From Ramlibacter cellulosilyticus (GTDB taxonomy: Bacteria; Pseudomonadota; Gammaproteobacteria; Burkholderiales; Burkholderiaceae_C), in assembly GCF_014297465.1 (NCBI RefSeq), contig NZ_JACORT010000010.1, forward strand, positions 1-64,000: 64,000 nt of DNA, written 5' to 3'. Positions within the stretch are counted from its first letter, which is position 1, and each line of letters begins with the position of its first letter. The translations under genes were made by a program, and so were the position numbers. Positions 32,541 to 42,616 of the stretch are shown here, in pieces. Below the pieces are notes generated by a model. That model did no database searches. It was not told the origin of the DNA and saw nothing but the letters and a program-made list of their open reading frames with translations.

Positions 32541-33419
32541 TCAGCGCGCGGGCGCCGTCGTCGCGCTCGCCCCGCCCGCGCCGTTGAGCACGCGGGAATT
32601 CACCACCTGGCCGCTCGCGCGGTCCAGCGTCAGCTCCAGGATGCTGCCGCCCTGGTCGCGCACCTGGCGCACCACCTGGCCGGCCGTGTTGGAGGTCTCG
32701 CGCACGACGGGCAGGTCCAGCGCCTTGCCCACGGTGCGGGACGACAGCACGCGGCCCGTCTGGTCCACCGTGCGCTCCAGCAGGTTGCCCGCCGTGTCGA
32801 CCGTGCGGGTGACCGTCTGCCCCAGCGTGTTGACGGTCTGGGAGATCACGCCCCCGGGCTGCAGCGCCGTGTTCGCGACGCCGCCCACCGTGTCGACGGT
32901 GTTGTCCACCGACTGCAGCAGGCGATCGACGAGCTGCGGGTTCTTGTCCAGCGTGATGAGCGTCTTGTCGATGATCTCGCGCACGTTGTCCAGCCGCACG
33001 ACGAGCAGCACGGTCGCTTTCACGCCCTTGATCTCGAGGTTCACCTTGTCGATGCCCGCATCGACGCCGGCCGTGATCTTCACCAGGTTGGCGACGCGCG
33101 CGTCCAGCGACACGTGGGCCTGGAGGTTCTGCACGTCCAGCTTGATCTCGTCCACCGAGAGGTTCGGGATGTCCAGCAGCACGTCCGGCGGATCGCCGGC
33201 CGCCGGGTCCGCGGGGCGGTAGCGGCTGCCCTGCGCGGCCGCGGCTTCGCGCTGCGAGCGCGGCACGTTGCGCTGCACCTGGGTCGTGATCTGGGCGTTG
33301 CGGTCGCCGCGCACGACGGGGGCACTGCCCGGCGTGCCGGTGGTGCCGGTGGTCTGCGCCTGCGCCGACAGCCCGGCCAGGGCGAGGCACGCCGCGACGG
33401 CGAGGGTCTTCCTTTGCAT
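32541..33419 (-). CDS. Secreted protein with T-V-D-x-x-G type repeats
   Basis: A 292-residue exported protein with a clear signal peptide (cleavage near LSAQA-Q). Residues 60-160 are regular (VLLDIPNLSVDEIKLDVQNLQAHVSLDARVANLVKI...). The C-terminal half is a run of imperfect units of roughly 11-13 residues, for example QTVTRTVDTAGNLLE, RTVDQTGRVLSSRTV and NTAGQVVRQVRDQGG, rich in Thr, Val, Gly and Asp. I do not recognise a characterised family. The start at 33419 is supported by GGAGAAG about 8 bases upstream, which itself lies inside an alternative, less likely start at 33431. Confidence 0.75.
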   Translation of the reverse strand: MQRKTLAVAACLALAGLSAQAQTTGTTGTPGSAPVVRGDRNAQITTQVQRNVPRSQREAAAAQGSRYRPADPAAGDPPDVLLDIPNLSVDEIKLDVQNLQAHVSLDARVANLVKITAGVDAGIDKVNLEIKGVKATVLLVVRLDNVREIIDKTLITLDKNPQLVDRLLQSVDNTVDTVGGVANTALQPGGVISQTVNTLGQTVTRTVDTAGNLLERTVDQTGRVLSSRTVGKALDLPVVRETSNTAGQVVRQVRDQGGSILELTLDRASGQVVNSRVLNGAGGASATTAPAR

Positions 33420-33517
33420 GTTCTTCTCCATCCTGTAGTTCGCGGCTCTCGCCGCGCGGGGATTGTTTCCCCGGCGCGCAGGGTATCCTGTCGGACAACA
33501 GCGCATGAGGCGGAACC

Positions 33518-33838
33518 ATGTCCAGGCTCGAACAAGGTGAGAAGGAATTCGTCTCCGGCTTCGGGGACCTCGCGCCGGATGCGGCCGCATCCGCGGCCGC
33601 GGAACACGGCCGGACGCAGGAGATCGACGCGCGCGGCATCAGCTCGCCGCTGCACGTGCTGCGCGCCCATCGCGCGCTGCGGGCCATGCAGCCGGGCGAG
33701 CAGCTCCGGGTGCTGACCACGTCCGAACAGACGATCGCCGAGTTCCAGTCGCTGGTGAAGCACGTGGTCGGCTACGAGCTCCTGTCGCAGGAGCAGATCG
33801 GCGACGAGGTCGTCCACCTCCTGCGCCGCAAGCGCTGA
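33518..33838 (+). CDS. TusA-like domain protein lacking the catalytic cysteine
   Basis: A 106-residue protein with a 35-residue N-terminal extension and a TusA/SirA-like domain (EIDARGISSPLHVLRAHRALRAMQPGEQLRVLTTSEQTIAEFQSLVKHVVGYELLSQEQIGDEVVHLLRRK). TusA proteins carry persulfide sulfur on the Cys of a CPxP motif. Here the equivalent stretch is Ser43-Pro44-Leu45-His46, so both the Cys and the second Pro are gone, and the protein contains no Cys at all. It cannot act as a classical sulfur carrier; a binding or regulatory role is possible. AGGCGG precedes the ATG. It is divergent from the secreted repeat protein gene. Confidence 0.8.
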   Translation: MSRLEQGEKEFVSGFGDLAPDAAASAAAEHGRTQEIDARGISSPLHVLRAHRALRAMQPGEQLRVLTTSEQTIAEFQSLVKHVVGYELLSQEQIGDEVVHLLRRKR

Positions 33839-33880
33839 GCGCCGGCGCTGCGGGCGGCGCTTCGCGCTCGCCGCGTTCGC

Positions 33881-36800
33881 TCAGGCCGGCTGCCTGCCTG
33901 CGACTTTCACGCGGACGACGTGGGCCTTGCCGTCGTCCACGAGCGCCAGGCGGCCGCCGCCCTGCGGCTGGCCGTCGACCTCGATGCCCGGCGGCGCGGG
34001 CCCGGCGCCCACTTCGATGCGGTAGGTCGCGGTGCGGAAGCGATAGTCCACGGCGTAGCCGCTCCAGTGCTCCGGCAGGCAGGGCGTGATCTCCAGGGAA
34101 GCCCCGTCGTCCGTGATCCGCAGCCGCAGGCCGAGCAGCGACTCGACGACGAGCCGGTACATCCAGCCGGCGGAGCCGGTGTACCAGCTCCAGCCGCCGC
34201 GCCCCGTATGCGGCGGCACGCCGTACACGTCGGCCGCCACCACGTACGGCTCCACCCGGTAGGTGGCGATGTCCGCGGGCGTGCGGCCGTGGTTCAGGGG
34301 GTTGATCATGTCCATCACCTGCCAGGCCCGCCGCGCATCCCCGAGCGCGGCGAAGGCCATGGCGGTCCACACCGCCGCATGGGTGTACTGGCCGCCGTTC
34401 TCCCGCACGCCCGGCAGGTAGCCGGCGATGTAGCCCGGGTCCGGCCCCTTGCCGTCGAAGGGGGGGTCGAGCAGCTGCACGAGGCGAGCCTGCGGCCGCA
34501 CCAGCCGCGCGGACACCGACCGCATCGCCTGCACGGCGCGCCCCCGGGCAGCCACGCCGGATAGCGCGGACCAGCTCTGCGCGACGGCGTCGATCCGGCA
34601 CTCCGTCCCTGCGCTCGCGCCGAGCGGCGTGCCGTCGTCGAACCAGGCGCGCAGGTACCACTCGCCGTCCCACGCCGACGCTTCGAGGCGCTCCGACAGC
34701 CCGGCGCGTTCGGCTTCGCAGCGCCGCGCCAGCGCGTCATCGCCCTGGCGCCGCGCGAGAGGCGCGAACTGCCGCAGCACCTCGCACAGAAAGAACCCCA
34801 GCCAGACGCTCTCGCCCCGTCCCGCGTGGCCGACGCGGTTCATGCCATCGTTCCAGTCCCCGGCACCCATCAGCGGCAGCCCATGCGCGCCGAAGCGCAG
34901 CCCGTGCTCGAGCGCGAGCGCGGCATGGGCATAGACGCTGGCGGCGCGGCCGGAGCGCACGGGCAGGTCGTAATAGGACTCTTCCTGCGGCCCGAGCGCG
35001 CGCCCCTCGAGGAAGTGCACCGGCTCGGCCAGCACGCCCGTGTCGTTGGTCGCCTCCACGTAGCGGCACAGCGCGAGCGGCAGCCAGAGGTAGTCGTCGG
35101 AGATGCGCGTGCGCACGCCGTGGCCCGCGGGCGGATGCCACCAGTGCTGCACGTCGCCTTCGGCGAACTGGCGGCCGGCGCAGGCCAGCAGCTGCTCGCG
35201 CAGCACCAGCGGACGCGCGTGCACCAGCGCCATCGCGTCCTGCAGCTGGTCGCGGAACCCGAACGCGCCGCCCGACTGGTAGTACCCGCTGCGCGCCATG
35301 ATGCGGCAGCCGAGCGTCTGGTAGACGAGCCACCCGTTGGCCAGCACGTCCAGCGCCGGGTCGGGGGTGCGGACCTGCACCGCACCCAGCAGGTGCTTCC
35401 AGTGGGCATGCACGTCGGCCAGCGCCTGCTGCACGGCGAAGCTGCCGCGGAAGCGCGCGACCAGCTGCTGCACTTCGTCCAGGCTGCGGCCCATGCCGAG
35501 CCGGAAGGTCACCTCGCGCGATTCGCCCGGTGCCAGCCGCAACGGGACCTGGATCGCCGCGCAAGGGTCCAGCGCCGCGCCGCTGCGGCCCGAGAGGTGC
35601 GCGCGGCGCAGGGCGGCGGGGCCGCGCAGCGAGCCGTTGCGGCCGATGAACTCGGTGCGGTCGCAAGTCATCGTGCCCGCGAGGCGGTCGGCCTCGTCGA
35701 CGTCGAGGAAGCCAAGCCAGTCGCCGAACTGGTTGCTGTAGCGGTTGCGCGCGAGCACGGCGCCGCTGTCCGCCGCCACCTCGGTGTGGATGTGGGGTGC
35801 GGTGCGCGCGCGCATGTCGCCCAGAACCCATTCCACGTACGCGGTGGCCGAGAGCTGACGGGTGCGGTCGCCGTCGTTGCGCAGCACCAGCCGCGAGAAC
35901 TTCACCGCCGCGTCGGTCGCGACGAAGACGGTGAGTTCGCTGTGGACCCCGCCCTCGTCGTGCTCGAACACGCTGTAGCCGAAGCCGTGCCGCGCCACGT
36001 AGGCGGACGGTGCCGCCGCCTCCCCGGCCAGCGGCAGCGAGGTGGGGTTCCACAGCCTCCCGCTTTCCTCGTCGCGCAGGTACAGCACCTCGCCGCAATC
36101 GTCGGTGACGCCGTCGTTGTGCCAGGGCGTGAGGCGCAGTTCGTGCGCGTTCTCGCACCAGGTGTAGCTGCTGCCCGCGTCGGACAGCACGGTGCCGAAG
36201 CGCGGATTGGCGATCACGTTCACCCAGGGCGCCGGGGGCCGCTCGCCGGCGGCAGGCGCGACGGCGTACTCGCGGCCGTCCGGGGTGAACCCCCCGAGCC
36301 CGTTGTCGAACAGCAGTGGCTCGCGCGGGGCGCCTGCCTTCGCCGCCGCCGGCGCCGCGCCGCGCGTGGCGGCCAGCGGCGCCACTTTCGTCCGCGGGAC
36401 CCGCAGGCGCCCGACCTGCTCCGCCAGCGAGCCGAGGCGGTCGGCCAGGATCACGCGAGCCACCGACTGCAGCAGCACGCGGTCTTCCACGGCGATCTGC
36501 TCGGCGTGCCGCACGAAGATGCCGCCCGGACGGTCGACCTCGTGCGATTCGATGCTGCCGGCGATGAGGCCCAGGATCTCCTCCTGCAGGCGCTGGCGGT
36601 AGACGTCGCGCTCCTCGTTCCAGATCACCAGGTCGACCGCGAGGCCCTTGAGGCGCCACCACGCATGTGCCTGCACCAGCTGCCGCACCAGCTCCATGCT
36701 GGAGGCGTCGCCGATCTGCAGCAGCACGATCGGCAGGTCGCCCGATATCGCATAGCCCCACAGTCCCGACTGCGCGCGGCGGTTGCGCAGCAGGACCGCC

Positions 36801-39800
36801 GGGGGAGCGCGCAGGTGTGCATCGGAATACACCACGCCGCTGGCCAGGCGGGCATAGAGCTGCGCATCGGCCTCGCTCGCGTTGAGCTGCCGCAGGCTCA
36901 CCTGGCTGTGCGTCCAGGCGAGCTCGAACACGCGGTCCGCGATCCTGCGGTCCATGTACTTGCGCGCGAGCGCAATGCACCCTTCGCGGCTGTCCGCCAC
37001 GCCCCAGACCAGGTCGACGACGGCGGTCTGCTCGGGCTCCAGCGTCACCACGCGCCGCGTGGCCAGCACCGGGTCCAGCACCGCGCCGCTGCTGCCCGAC
37101 AGCGGCGCCGCGTCGCGCAGCGCGGCGGGATAGCGCAGGCTGCGGCCGCGGCCGATGAAACGTGCCCGGTCGCTCTCGTGCGAGGCGGAGCCGGCCTGCG
37201 CGCCGTGCACGGCCACCAGGTGGAACATCGACGGCGATGCGTCCCCGGCCGCGCGCGGGCGGCGGGTGCACAGCAGCGCGGCGGGGTCCGCCAGGATCTC
37301 GGTCTGCAGGAACAGCTTGCTGAACGCCGGGTGCTGCGCGTCGGCGGCGGCGGGCGACAGCACCGGCTCCGTGTAGCTCGTCACCTCGATCACGCGCCGC
37401 GCGCGGCCCCGGTTGGTCAGGCGCAGGCGGCGCAGCTCGATGTCGTCCTCCGGCGAAACCACGATCTCCGTGTACGCGTCGATGCCCTGGTCCACGCGGC
37501 GGAACTCCGCGCGGCCCTCGGTGAAGATCGTTTCGCTGTGGTCCGCCTTCCAGCGGGCCGGCTGGTGGGCGGCCGACCAGAAGGTGCCGGTGTCCAGGTC
37601 GCGCAGGTAGCAGAAGCTGCCCCACGCGTCCGTGGTGCGGTCTTCGTGCCAGCGGGTGAGCGCGAGGTCCTTCCAGCGGCTGTAGCCCCCGCCCGCGTGG
37701 CTCAGCATCAAGTGGTAGCGGCCGTTGGACAGCAGCTGCACCTCGGGGGCGGGAGTGTCGGGGTCGGAGACGATGCGCAGCGGCGTCTGCGCCTGCGCGC
37801 CGGCGCCGCGGTCGTCCGCGGGCGGGGCGGCGGCATCGCGCGGCGCCACCGCGCGCGGCACGCGCTCCTGCAGCAGCAGCAGGGTCGCGCGCACGCGCGG
37901 GTCGCTCGCGAAGCGCCGCTGCATCGGCCGGTCCAGCAGCGCGTGCGCCACCGCGAGCAGGCTCATGCCCTGGTGGTGCGCCATGTAGGAGCGCACGACC
38001 GCGCGGCTCTCGCCGCGGCGCAGCCGCGCCGCCGTGTAGTCGACCGCCTCGTAGAAGCCGAAGGTGCCGGCGGCGCCCTCGGCCGCGAGACGCCGGAGAT
38101 TGGGCGTCGCGGCGGCAGGGTCGACCATCAGCGCCAGCACCGTGGCGTAAGGCGCCACCACCACGTCGTCCGCCAGGCCGCGCTTGAGGCCGAGCCCCGG
38201 CACGCCGAACGCGCGGTACTGGTAATTGAGGTGCGAGTCCGTCAGGTTGTAGCCGGACTCCGAGATCCCCCAGGGCACGCCGCGCAGGCGGCCGTAGCGA
38301 ACCTGGGCTGCGACCGCGCCGTGCATGGTTTCGTCCAGCAGCGTGTTGCCGTAGCTGGGCATGACCAGCAGGGGCATCAGGTATTCGAACATGGACCCGC
38401 TCCAGGACAGCAGCACCGTGCGCCCTTCGAGCGAGGCCGCCTGGCGGCCCAGGGCGAACCAGCTCTCCTGCGGCAGTTGGGCCTGGGCCACGGCGACGAA
38501 GATCGCGAGCCGGGCTTCGGAGGCGAGCAGGTCGTAGAAGCCCGCGTCGCGGCGGCGGTCGTCCACGTTGTAGCCGATGGCGAGCTGGCGGCAAACCGGG
38601 TCGTAGAGGAACGCGGGGTCCATCGCGCCCAGGGCGCCGGCACGCTCCGCGAGGGCGCGCAGGGCTGCGCGCCGGGCCTGCAGAGCGCCGGCGTGCCACG
38701 ACCGGCCCGCCGACGCCTGCGCGGGCAGCAGCCGCCGGATCTCGTCGCGCGCGGCCGCGCACTGGTCCGCGAGCGCGAGGCTCCAGCGATCCGCATCGCC
38801 CGGCGCGCGACCGGCGGACAGCGCGGTCGCCGCCCGGATGTCGACCGCGCACCGGTGCAGGTCGTCCATGGCCTGCAGCTCGCCGCCCGGCGGCAGGCCC
38901 AGGGCCAGCAGGCGCGAGAACCGCGACACGGGAGTGGCGATCGCGCCGCCGCCCTGCCGCACGAGCGCCAGAGTGTCCGCCAGGCCATGCAGCAGCCGCT
39001 CCACCTGCGGGGCCTCGTCGGCCAGGAGCAGCAGGCCCGCGCGCAGCGTGAGCAGGTGGCCGGCCAGGTTGCCGCTGTCCACGCTGGAGACGTACGCCGG
39101 GCGCAGCGGCTGCAGCGAGCGCGTGTCGTACCAGTTCAGGAAATGCCCATGGTGGCGCTCCAGCCGCTCCATCGTGGCCAGGGTCGCCCCCGTGCGTTCG
39201 ATCAGCTGCATCTCGGTGAGGTAGCCGAAGTCCCGCGCCGCGAGGCTGGCGAGCAGCGACAGGCCCATGTTGGTGGGCGAGGTGCGGTGGGCAACGCGCG
39301 GCTCAGGCACTTCCTGCATGTTGTCCGGCGGCAGGAAGTGCTCGTCCGCGGTCACGAAAGTCTCGAAGAAGGCCCAGGTGCGCCGCGCGAGCCGGCGCAG
39401 TTCGGCGGCCTGTTCCGCGTCCAGCGTGCTGCGCCGGCGCACCAGCGGCCGGCTGACCCACCAGGCGAGCCCCGGGGCGCCCAGCCACAGCACGAGCACC
39501 GGCAGCGCGGCCGCCAGCGCATCGGCGCGCCATGCCGCCAGGGCGCCTGCGACCGCGACGGCGCACACCGGCGCGAACGCCATGCGCCGGAAGGAGCGGG
39601 CGAGCTCGCTGGCGGCCGTTCCCGCCGGGGCGCTTGCGCCCTGCCGGGATGGCTCCCATTCCAGCAGGCGGCGCCCGGACCACCGCAGCCGCCACGTCGT
39701 GCGCACGATGGCATCCAGGCTGACCCAGGCTTCGTGCGGCAGGCAGGCGAGCGCGAGCACGGCCTGGGCGAGGCCGCTGCGCGCCGCCGGCACCAGCGCG

Positions 39801-42616
39801 GCGAGGTGCTGCCGCAGGGGGGTCTCCACCGGCTTGCGGACCGCGTCCGCGGCCAGCGCGAGGAACCCGGGCAGGAAGAGGACGCCGAGCGCGGCCAGGG
39901 TCCACAGCCAGGCCGGCTGCAGCACGGTCCACCCGAGCACCAGGGAGACGGTGAGCGCCACGGGCACGAGGCTGCGCCGCAGGTTGTCGAGGATCTTCCA
40001 GCGCGACAGCGCCGAGAGCGGATTGGGCACCCGGCGCACCTGCGTCGCCGCCGGGTCGCGCGCATCGGCGGTGCGCAGGCGCAGCCGCGGCAGCAGCCAG
40101 CCGGCGATCTGCCAGTCGCCGCGCATCCAGCGGTGGCGGCGCCGCACGTCGTCGTCGTAGCGGGCCGGCGAATCCTCCACCAGTTGCACGTCGCTGAGCA
40201 GCCCGCTGCGCGCATAGCAGCCTTCCAGCAGGTCGTGGCTGAGGACCTGGTCCTCCGGCAGGCGCCCGCCCAGCACGCGCTCGAACGCATCCACCTCGTA
40301 GATGCCCTTGCCGATGAACGAGCCTTCGCCGAACACGTCCTGGTACACGTCGCTCACGGCGCGCGTATACGGATCGATCCCCGGCTCGCCTCCGTGCAGG
40401 AGCGCGTAGCGGGAGCGATGGGCGGCCGCGTGGCTGACGGCCACGCGCGGCTGCAGGATGCCGTAGCCCTCCACCACCCGGCAGGCCTGCGGCGCGCCGC
40501 CGAACCGCGGCCGGTTCAGCGGATGCGCCATCGTGGCGACGAACTTCCACGCGGCGTCGCGCGGCAGCTGCGTGTCGGTGTCGAGCGTGATCACGTAGCG
40601 CACGCCGGCCAGCAGTGCCAGGTCGCCGGTGGTGGCGGCGAAGCGTCGCGCGTCGCCGTCGCGCAGCAGCCCGTTGAGCGCCGCGAGCTTTCCGCGCTTG
40701 CGCTCGTATCCCATCCACACGGCGTCGCGGCCGTTCCATGCGCGTGCGCGGTGCAGCAGGAAGAAGCGGCCGCCCCCCGCGGCCAAAGGGTACCTGTCGT
40801 TCAGCGCCGCGATGCCGGCGCAGGCGGCGCGCACGAGGGCGTCGTCGCCTTCGCAGTGCTGCGACGGCGCATCGTGGAAGTCCGTGAGGAGGGCGAAGCG
40901 CAGCTCGTCGTCCCGGTTGGCGAGGAAGCGCACTTCCAGGGCCTCCACCAGGGCCGCGATGGCCGCCGCGCCATCCAGCATGGTGGGGACCACCACGAGG
41001 GTGCGCGCGCGCGCGGGGATGCCGGCGGAGAAGTCCATGCGCGCCAGCGGCCGCGGGCGCGCCAGCAGCATCGCCAGCCAGTTGACCAGCGCCACGGCGA
41101 GCTGGCTGGCCGCGAGCGGCAGCGCGAGCCCGGCAACGATCCACCACGCGGGCGCGACGGTGGGCCAGGACCCTGCCCCGCCGAGCGGCACCGTGCGCAA
41201 CAGCAGCAAGGCCGGCAGCAGCAGGCTCGCGGCCGCGATGCTCCCGGCGTACCAGGCGAGCGGATGGCGCGCGAAGCCCCGGCGCAAGGTGGTCGCCAGG
41301 CCCGCGCGCGCGCCGACCCGCGCCTCGGCCGCGGGCCGCCCCGGGCCCACCAGGTAGTAGCCGACGTGGGCGCGCCGGAGGTCGTCGTCGGATGTGTCCG
41401 GCCGCGCGGCCGCGCCGGCCATGGCGACGACAGCCTGCGCCACGGCCTCCTCGGTGGCGGCGCTGGCGCGGGCGATCCGTTCCACGGCGTGGCGGTACGT
41501 GTCGCGCGTGGCGAAGTCCATGTGCGCGTACACCCCGGCCGGGTCTGCGCGCAAGGTGCGCTCCACCACGGACAGGTTCTCGACGAACGCCGGCCAGTCC
41601 GTGGCGGCGAGCAGGCGCAGGCTGCCGATGCTGTTGCTCACCGAGACCTGCTCGGCCGCCTGGGACTGCGCCTCCGCCTGCACGAGCTGGTCGGCGCTCT
41701 GGTGCGTCTCGGCGAGCCGCTGCTCCAGCCAGCTGAGGGGCAGCGCCAGGGCGGCGCTGTGGCCATGCAGGCGCCGCACCAGTTCCGCCACGAAGGCCGG
41801 CGTCATGGGCGGCTCCGAGCGCGCCATGTCGGCCACGACGAGGATCAAGCCCTTCGGCTCGCGTCCCGCCACCTCGAACATGCGGTCCGCCCAGCCGGCG
41901 GCGAGCTGGCTCTGCGCGCGGCTCGCGGCCACGCGCACGGCGACGCGCCGCAGGTTCTCGATCAACGCCAGCCGCAACATGATGGCGATCGCCCAGAGCT
42001 CCCCCAGCAGCAGCGGACTCACGCTCTGGTAGGCGGCGAAGAAGGCCCGCAGCGTGCCGAGCTCCAGCCGGCCGTCCCCATGGGCTACGGCCCGCACGGC
42101 GAGGTCGTAGACGCGCGGCAGTCCCGCGCCGGGCCCCGACCGCAGGCGCGGAAGCGCCCGGCTGTAGCCGGTCGGCAGGTAGCGCGCGGCGGCCCGCATC
42201 TCCTGCTGCAGGAGGTAGTCGTTGTCGACCAGCCATTCACCGGCCGGCGTGCACCGGCGCGCTTCGTCCTCCAGCAGGACCGCGCAGACGGCCGCGAGCG
42301 TGCGGCGGTTGTCGGCCAGGCGCGGCAGCAGCCGGTCCGCGGCCCGCGTGAGCTCCCAGACGTGGGTGCGCGCCAGGGCCTGGCCGTGCCGCTCCATCTG
42401 GTCGGCACTGAGCAGCTCGGCGCGCAGCGGGCGGTCGTTGGGCGCGGCGTCCGCCACAACCCACGGCGTGGCGAGGTCCACCAGCGGCCGCAGCCTGGAA
42501 CGCAGCCAGGCCGTCACCGCGCCAGGCGCGGCGCGCGCGCGCATGGCGCCCTGGCTTTCCCGGCTTCCCCGTTCCCGCGTCGCCGTCCGTTCGGCATGCG
42601 CATCTCCCATGGTCAT
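33881..42616 (-). CDS. ndvB: Cyclic beta-1,2-glucan synthase (NdvB/ChvB type)
   Basis: A 2911-residue inner-membrane enzyme that makes, trims and cyclises beta-1,2-glucan, a periplasmic osmolyte and host-interaction factor in rhizobia and relatives. Order: N-terminal cytoplasmic region (to about 450); membrane helices near 455-530; a GT84 domain with TLDTDTQLP (about 675), GKGIYEVDAFE and the R-R-x-x-RWMRGDW acceptor motif (about 825); more helices near 890-960; a glycoamylase-like domain (about 1170-1560); two GH94-type carbohydrate-binding modules; and a C-terminal GH94 catalytic domain with GAGDWNDGMN carrying the catalytic Asp. All parts appear intact. The first ATG is used; internal ATGs nearby are possible. 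A Crp/Fnr gene is divergent, 184 bases away. The exporter ndvA/chvA is not adjacent. Confidence 0.93.
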   Translation of the reverse strand: MTMGDAHAERTATRERGSRESQGAMRARAAPGAVTAWLRSRLRPLVDLATPWVVADAAPNDRPLRAELLSADQMERHGQALARTHVWELTRAADRLLPRLADNRRTLAAVCAVLLEDEARRCTPAGEWLVDNDYLLQQEMRAAARYLPTGYSRALPRLRSGPGAGLPRVYDLAVRAVAHGDGRLELGTLRAFFAAYQSVSPLLLGELWAIAIMLRLALIENLRRVAVRVAASRAQSQLAAGWADRMFEVAGREPKGLILVVADMARSEPPMTPAFVAELVRRLHGHSAALALPLSWLEQRLAETHQSADQLVQAEAQSQAAEQVSVSNSIGSLRLLAATDWPAFVENLSVVERTLRADPAGVYAHMDFATRDTYRHAVERIARASAATEEAVAQAVVAMAGAAARPDTSDDDLRRAHVGYYLVGPGRPAAEARVGARAGLATTLRRGFARHPLAWYAGSIAAASLLLPALLLLRTVPLGGAGSWPTVAPAWWIVAGLALPLAASQLAVALVNWLAMLLARPRPLARMDFSAGIPARARTLVVVPTMLDGAAAIAALVEALEVRFLANRDDELRFALLTDFHDAPSQHCEGDDALVRAACAGIAALNDRYPLAAGGGRFFLLHRARAWNGRDAVWMGYERKRGKLAALNGLLRDGDARRFAATTGDLALLAGVRYVITLDTDTQLPRDAAWKFVATMAHPLNRPRFGGAPQACRVVEGYGILQPRVAVSHAAAHRSRYALLHGGEPGIDPYTRAVSDVYQDVFGEGSFIGKGIYEVDAFERVLGGRLPEDQVLSHDLLEGCYARSGLLSDVQLVEDSPARYDDDVRRRHRWMRGDWQIAGWLLPRLRLRTADARDPAATQVRRVPNPLSALSRWKILDNLRRSLVPVALTVSLVLGWTVLQPAWLWTLAALGVLFLPGFLALAADAVRKPVETPLRQHLAALVPAARSGLAQAVLALACLPHEAWVSLDAIVRTTWRLRWSGRRLLEWEPSRQGASAPAGTAASELARSFRRMAFAPVCAVAVAGALAAWRADALAAALPVLVLWLGAPGLAWWVSRPLVRRRSTLDAEQAAELRRLARRTWAFFETFVTADEHFLPPDNMQEVPEPRVAHRTSPTNMGLSLLASLAARDFGYLTEMQLIERTGATLATMERLERHHGHFLNWYDTRSLQPLRPAYVSSVDSGNLAGHLLTLRAGLLLLADEAPQVERLLHGLADTLALVRQGGGAIATPVSRFSRLLALGLPPGGELQAMDDLHRCAVDIRAATALSAGRAPGDADRWSLALADQCAAARDEIRRLLPAQASAGRSWHAGALQARRAALRALAERAGALGAMDPAFLYDPVCRQLAIGYNVDDRRRDAGFYDLLASEARLAIFVAVAQAQLPQESWFALGRQAASLEGRTVLLSWSGSMFEYLMPLLVMPSYGNTLLDETMHGAVAAQVRYGRLRGVPWGISESGYNLTDSHLNYQYRAFGVPGLGLKRGLADDVVVAPYATVLALMVDPAAATPNLRRLAAEGAAGTFGFYEAVDYTAARLRRGESRAVVRSYMAHHQGMSLLAVAHALLDRPMQRRFASDPRVRATLLLLQERVPRAVAPRDAAAPPADDRGAGAQAQTPLRIVSDPDTPAPEVQLLSNGRYHLMLSHAGGGYSRWKDLALTRWHEDRTTDAWGSFCYLRDLDTGTFWSAAHQPARWKADHSETIFTEGRAEFRRVDQGIDAYTEIVVSPEDDIELRRLRLTNRGRARRVIEVTSYTEPVLSPAAADAQHPAFSKLFLQTEILADPAALLCTRRPRAAGDASPSMFHLVAVHGAQAGSASHESDRARFIGRGRSLRYPAALRDAAPLSGSSGAVLDPVLATRRVVTLEPEQTAVVDLVWGVADSREGCIALARKYMDRRIADRVFELAWTHSQVSLRQLNASEADAQLYARLASGVVYSDAHLRAPPAVLLRNRRAQSGLWGYAISGDLPIVLLQIGDASSMELVRQLVQAHAWWRLKGLAVDLVIWNEERDVYRQRLQEEILGLIAGSIESHEVDRPGGIFVRHAEQIAVEDRVLLQSVARVILADRLGSLAEQVGRLRVPRTKVAPLAATRGAAPAAAKAGAPREPLLFDNGLGGFTPDGREYAVAPAAGERPPAPWVNVIANPRFGTVLSDAGSSYTWCENAHELRLTPWHNDGVTDDCGEVLYLRDEESGRLWNPTSLPLAGEAAAPSAYVARHGFGYSVFEHDEGGVHSELTVFVATDAAVKFSRLVLRNDGDRTRQLSATAYVEWVLGDMRARTAPHIHTEVAADSGAVLARNRYSNQFGDWLGFLDVDEADRLAGTMTCDRTEFIGRNGSLRGPAALRRAHLSGRSGAALDPCAAIQVPLRLAPGESREVTFRLGMGRSLDEVQQLVARFRGSFAVQQALADVHAHWKHLLGAVQVRTPDPALDVLANGWLVYQTLGCRIMARSGYYQSGGAFGFRDQLQDAMALVHARPLVLREQLLACAGRQFAEGDVQHWWHPPAGHGVRTRISDDYLWLPLALCRYVEATNDTGVLAEPVHFLEGRALGPQEESYYDLPVRSGRAASVYAHAALALEHGLRFGAHGLPLMGAGDWNDGMNRVGHAGRGESVWLGFFLCEVLRQFAPLARRQGDDALARRCEAERAGLSERLEASAWDGEWYLRAWFDDGTPLGASAGTECRIDAVAQSWSALSGVAARGRAVQAMRSVSARLVRPQARLVQLLDPPFDGKGPDPGYIAGYLPGVRENGGQYTHAAVWTAMAFAALGDARRAWQVMDMINPLNHGRTPADIATYRVEPYVVAADVYGVPPHTGRGGWSWYTGSAGWMYRLVVESLLGLRLRITDDGASLEITPCLPEHWSGYAVDYRFRTATYRIEVGAGPAPPGIEVDGQPQGGGRLALVDDGKAHVVRVKVAGRQPA

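Noticed and set aside
34737..38852. A 1371-codon minus-strand frame inside ndvB
   Set aside because: It is the +1 shadow of the real frame: Arg/Ala/Gly-rich, with no motif, while the ndvB frame continues uninterrupted.
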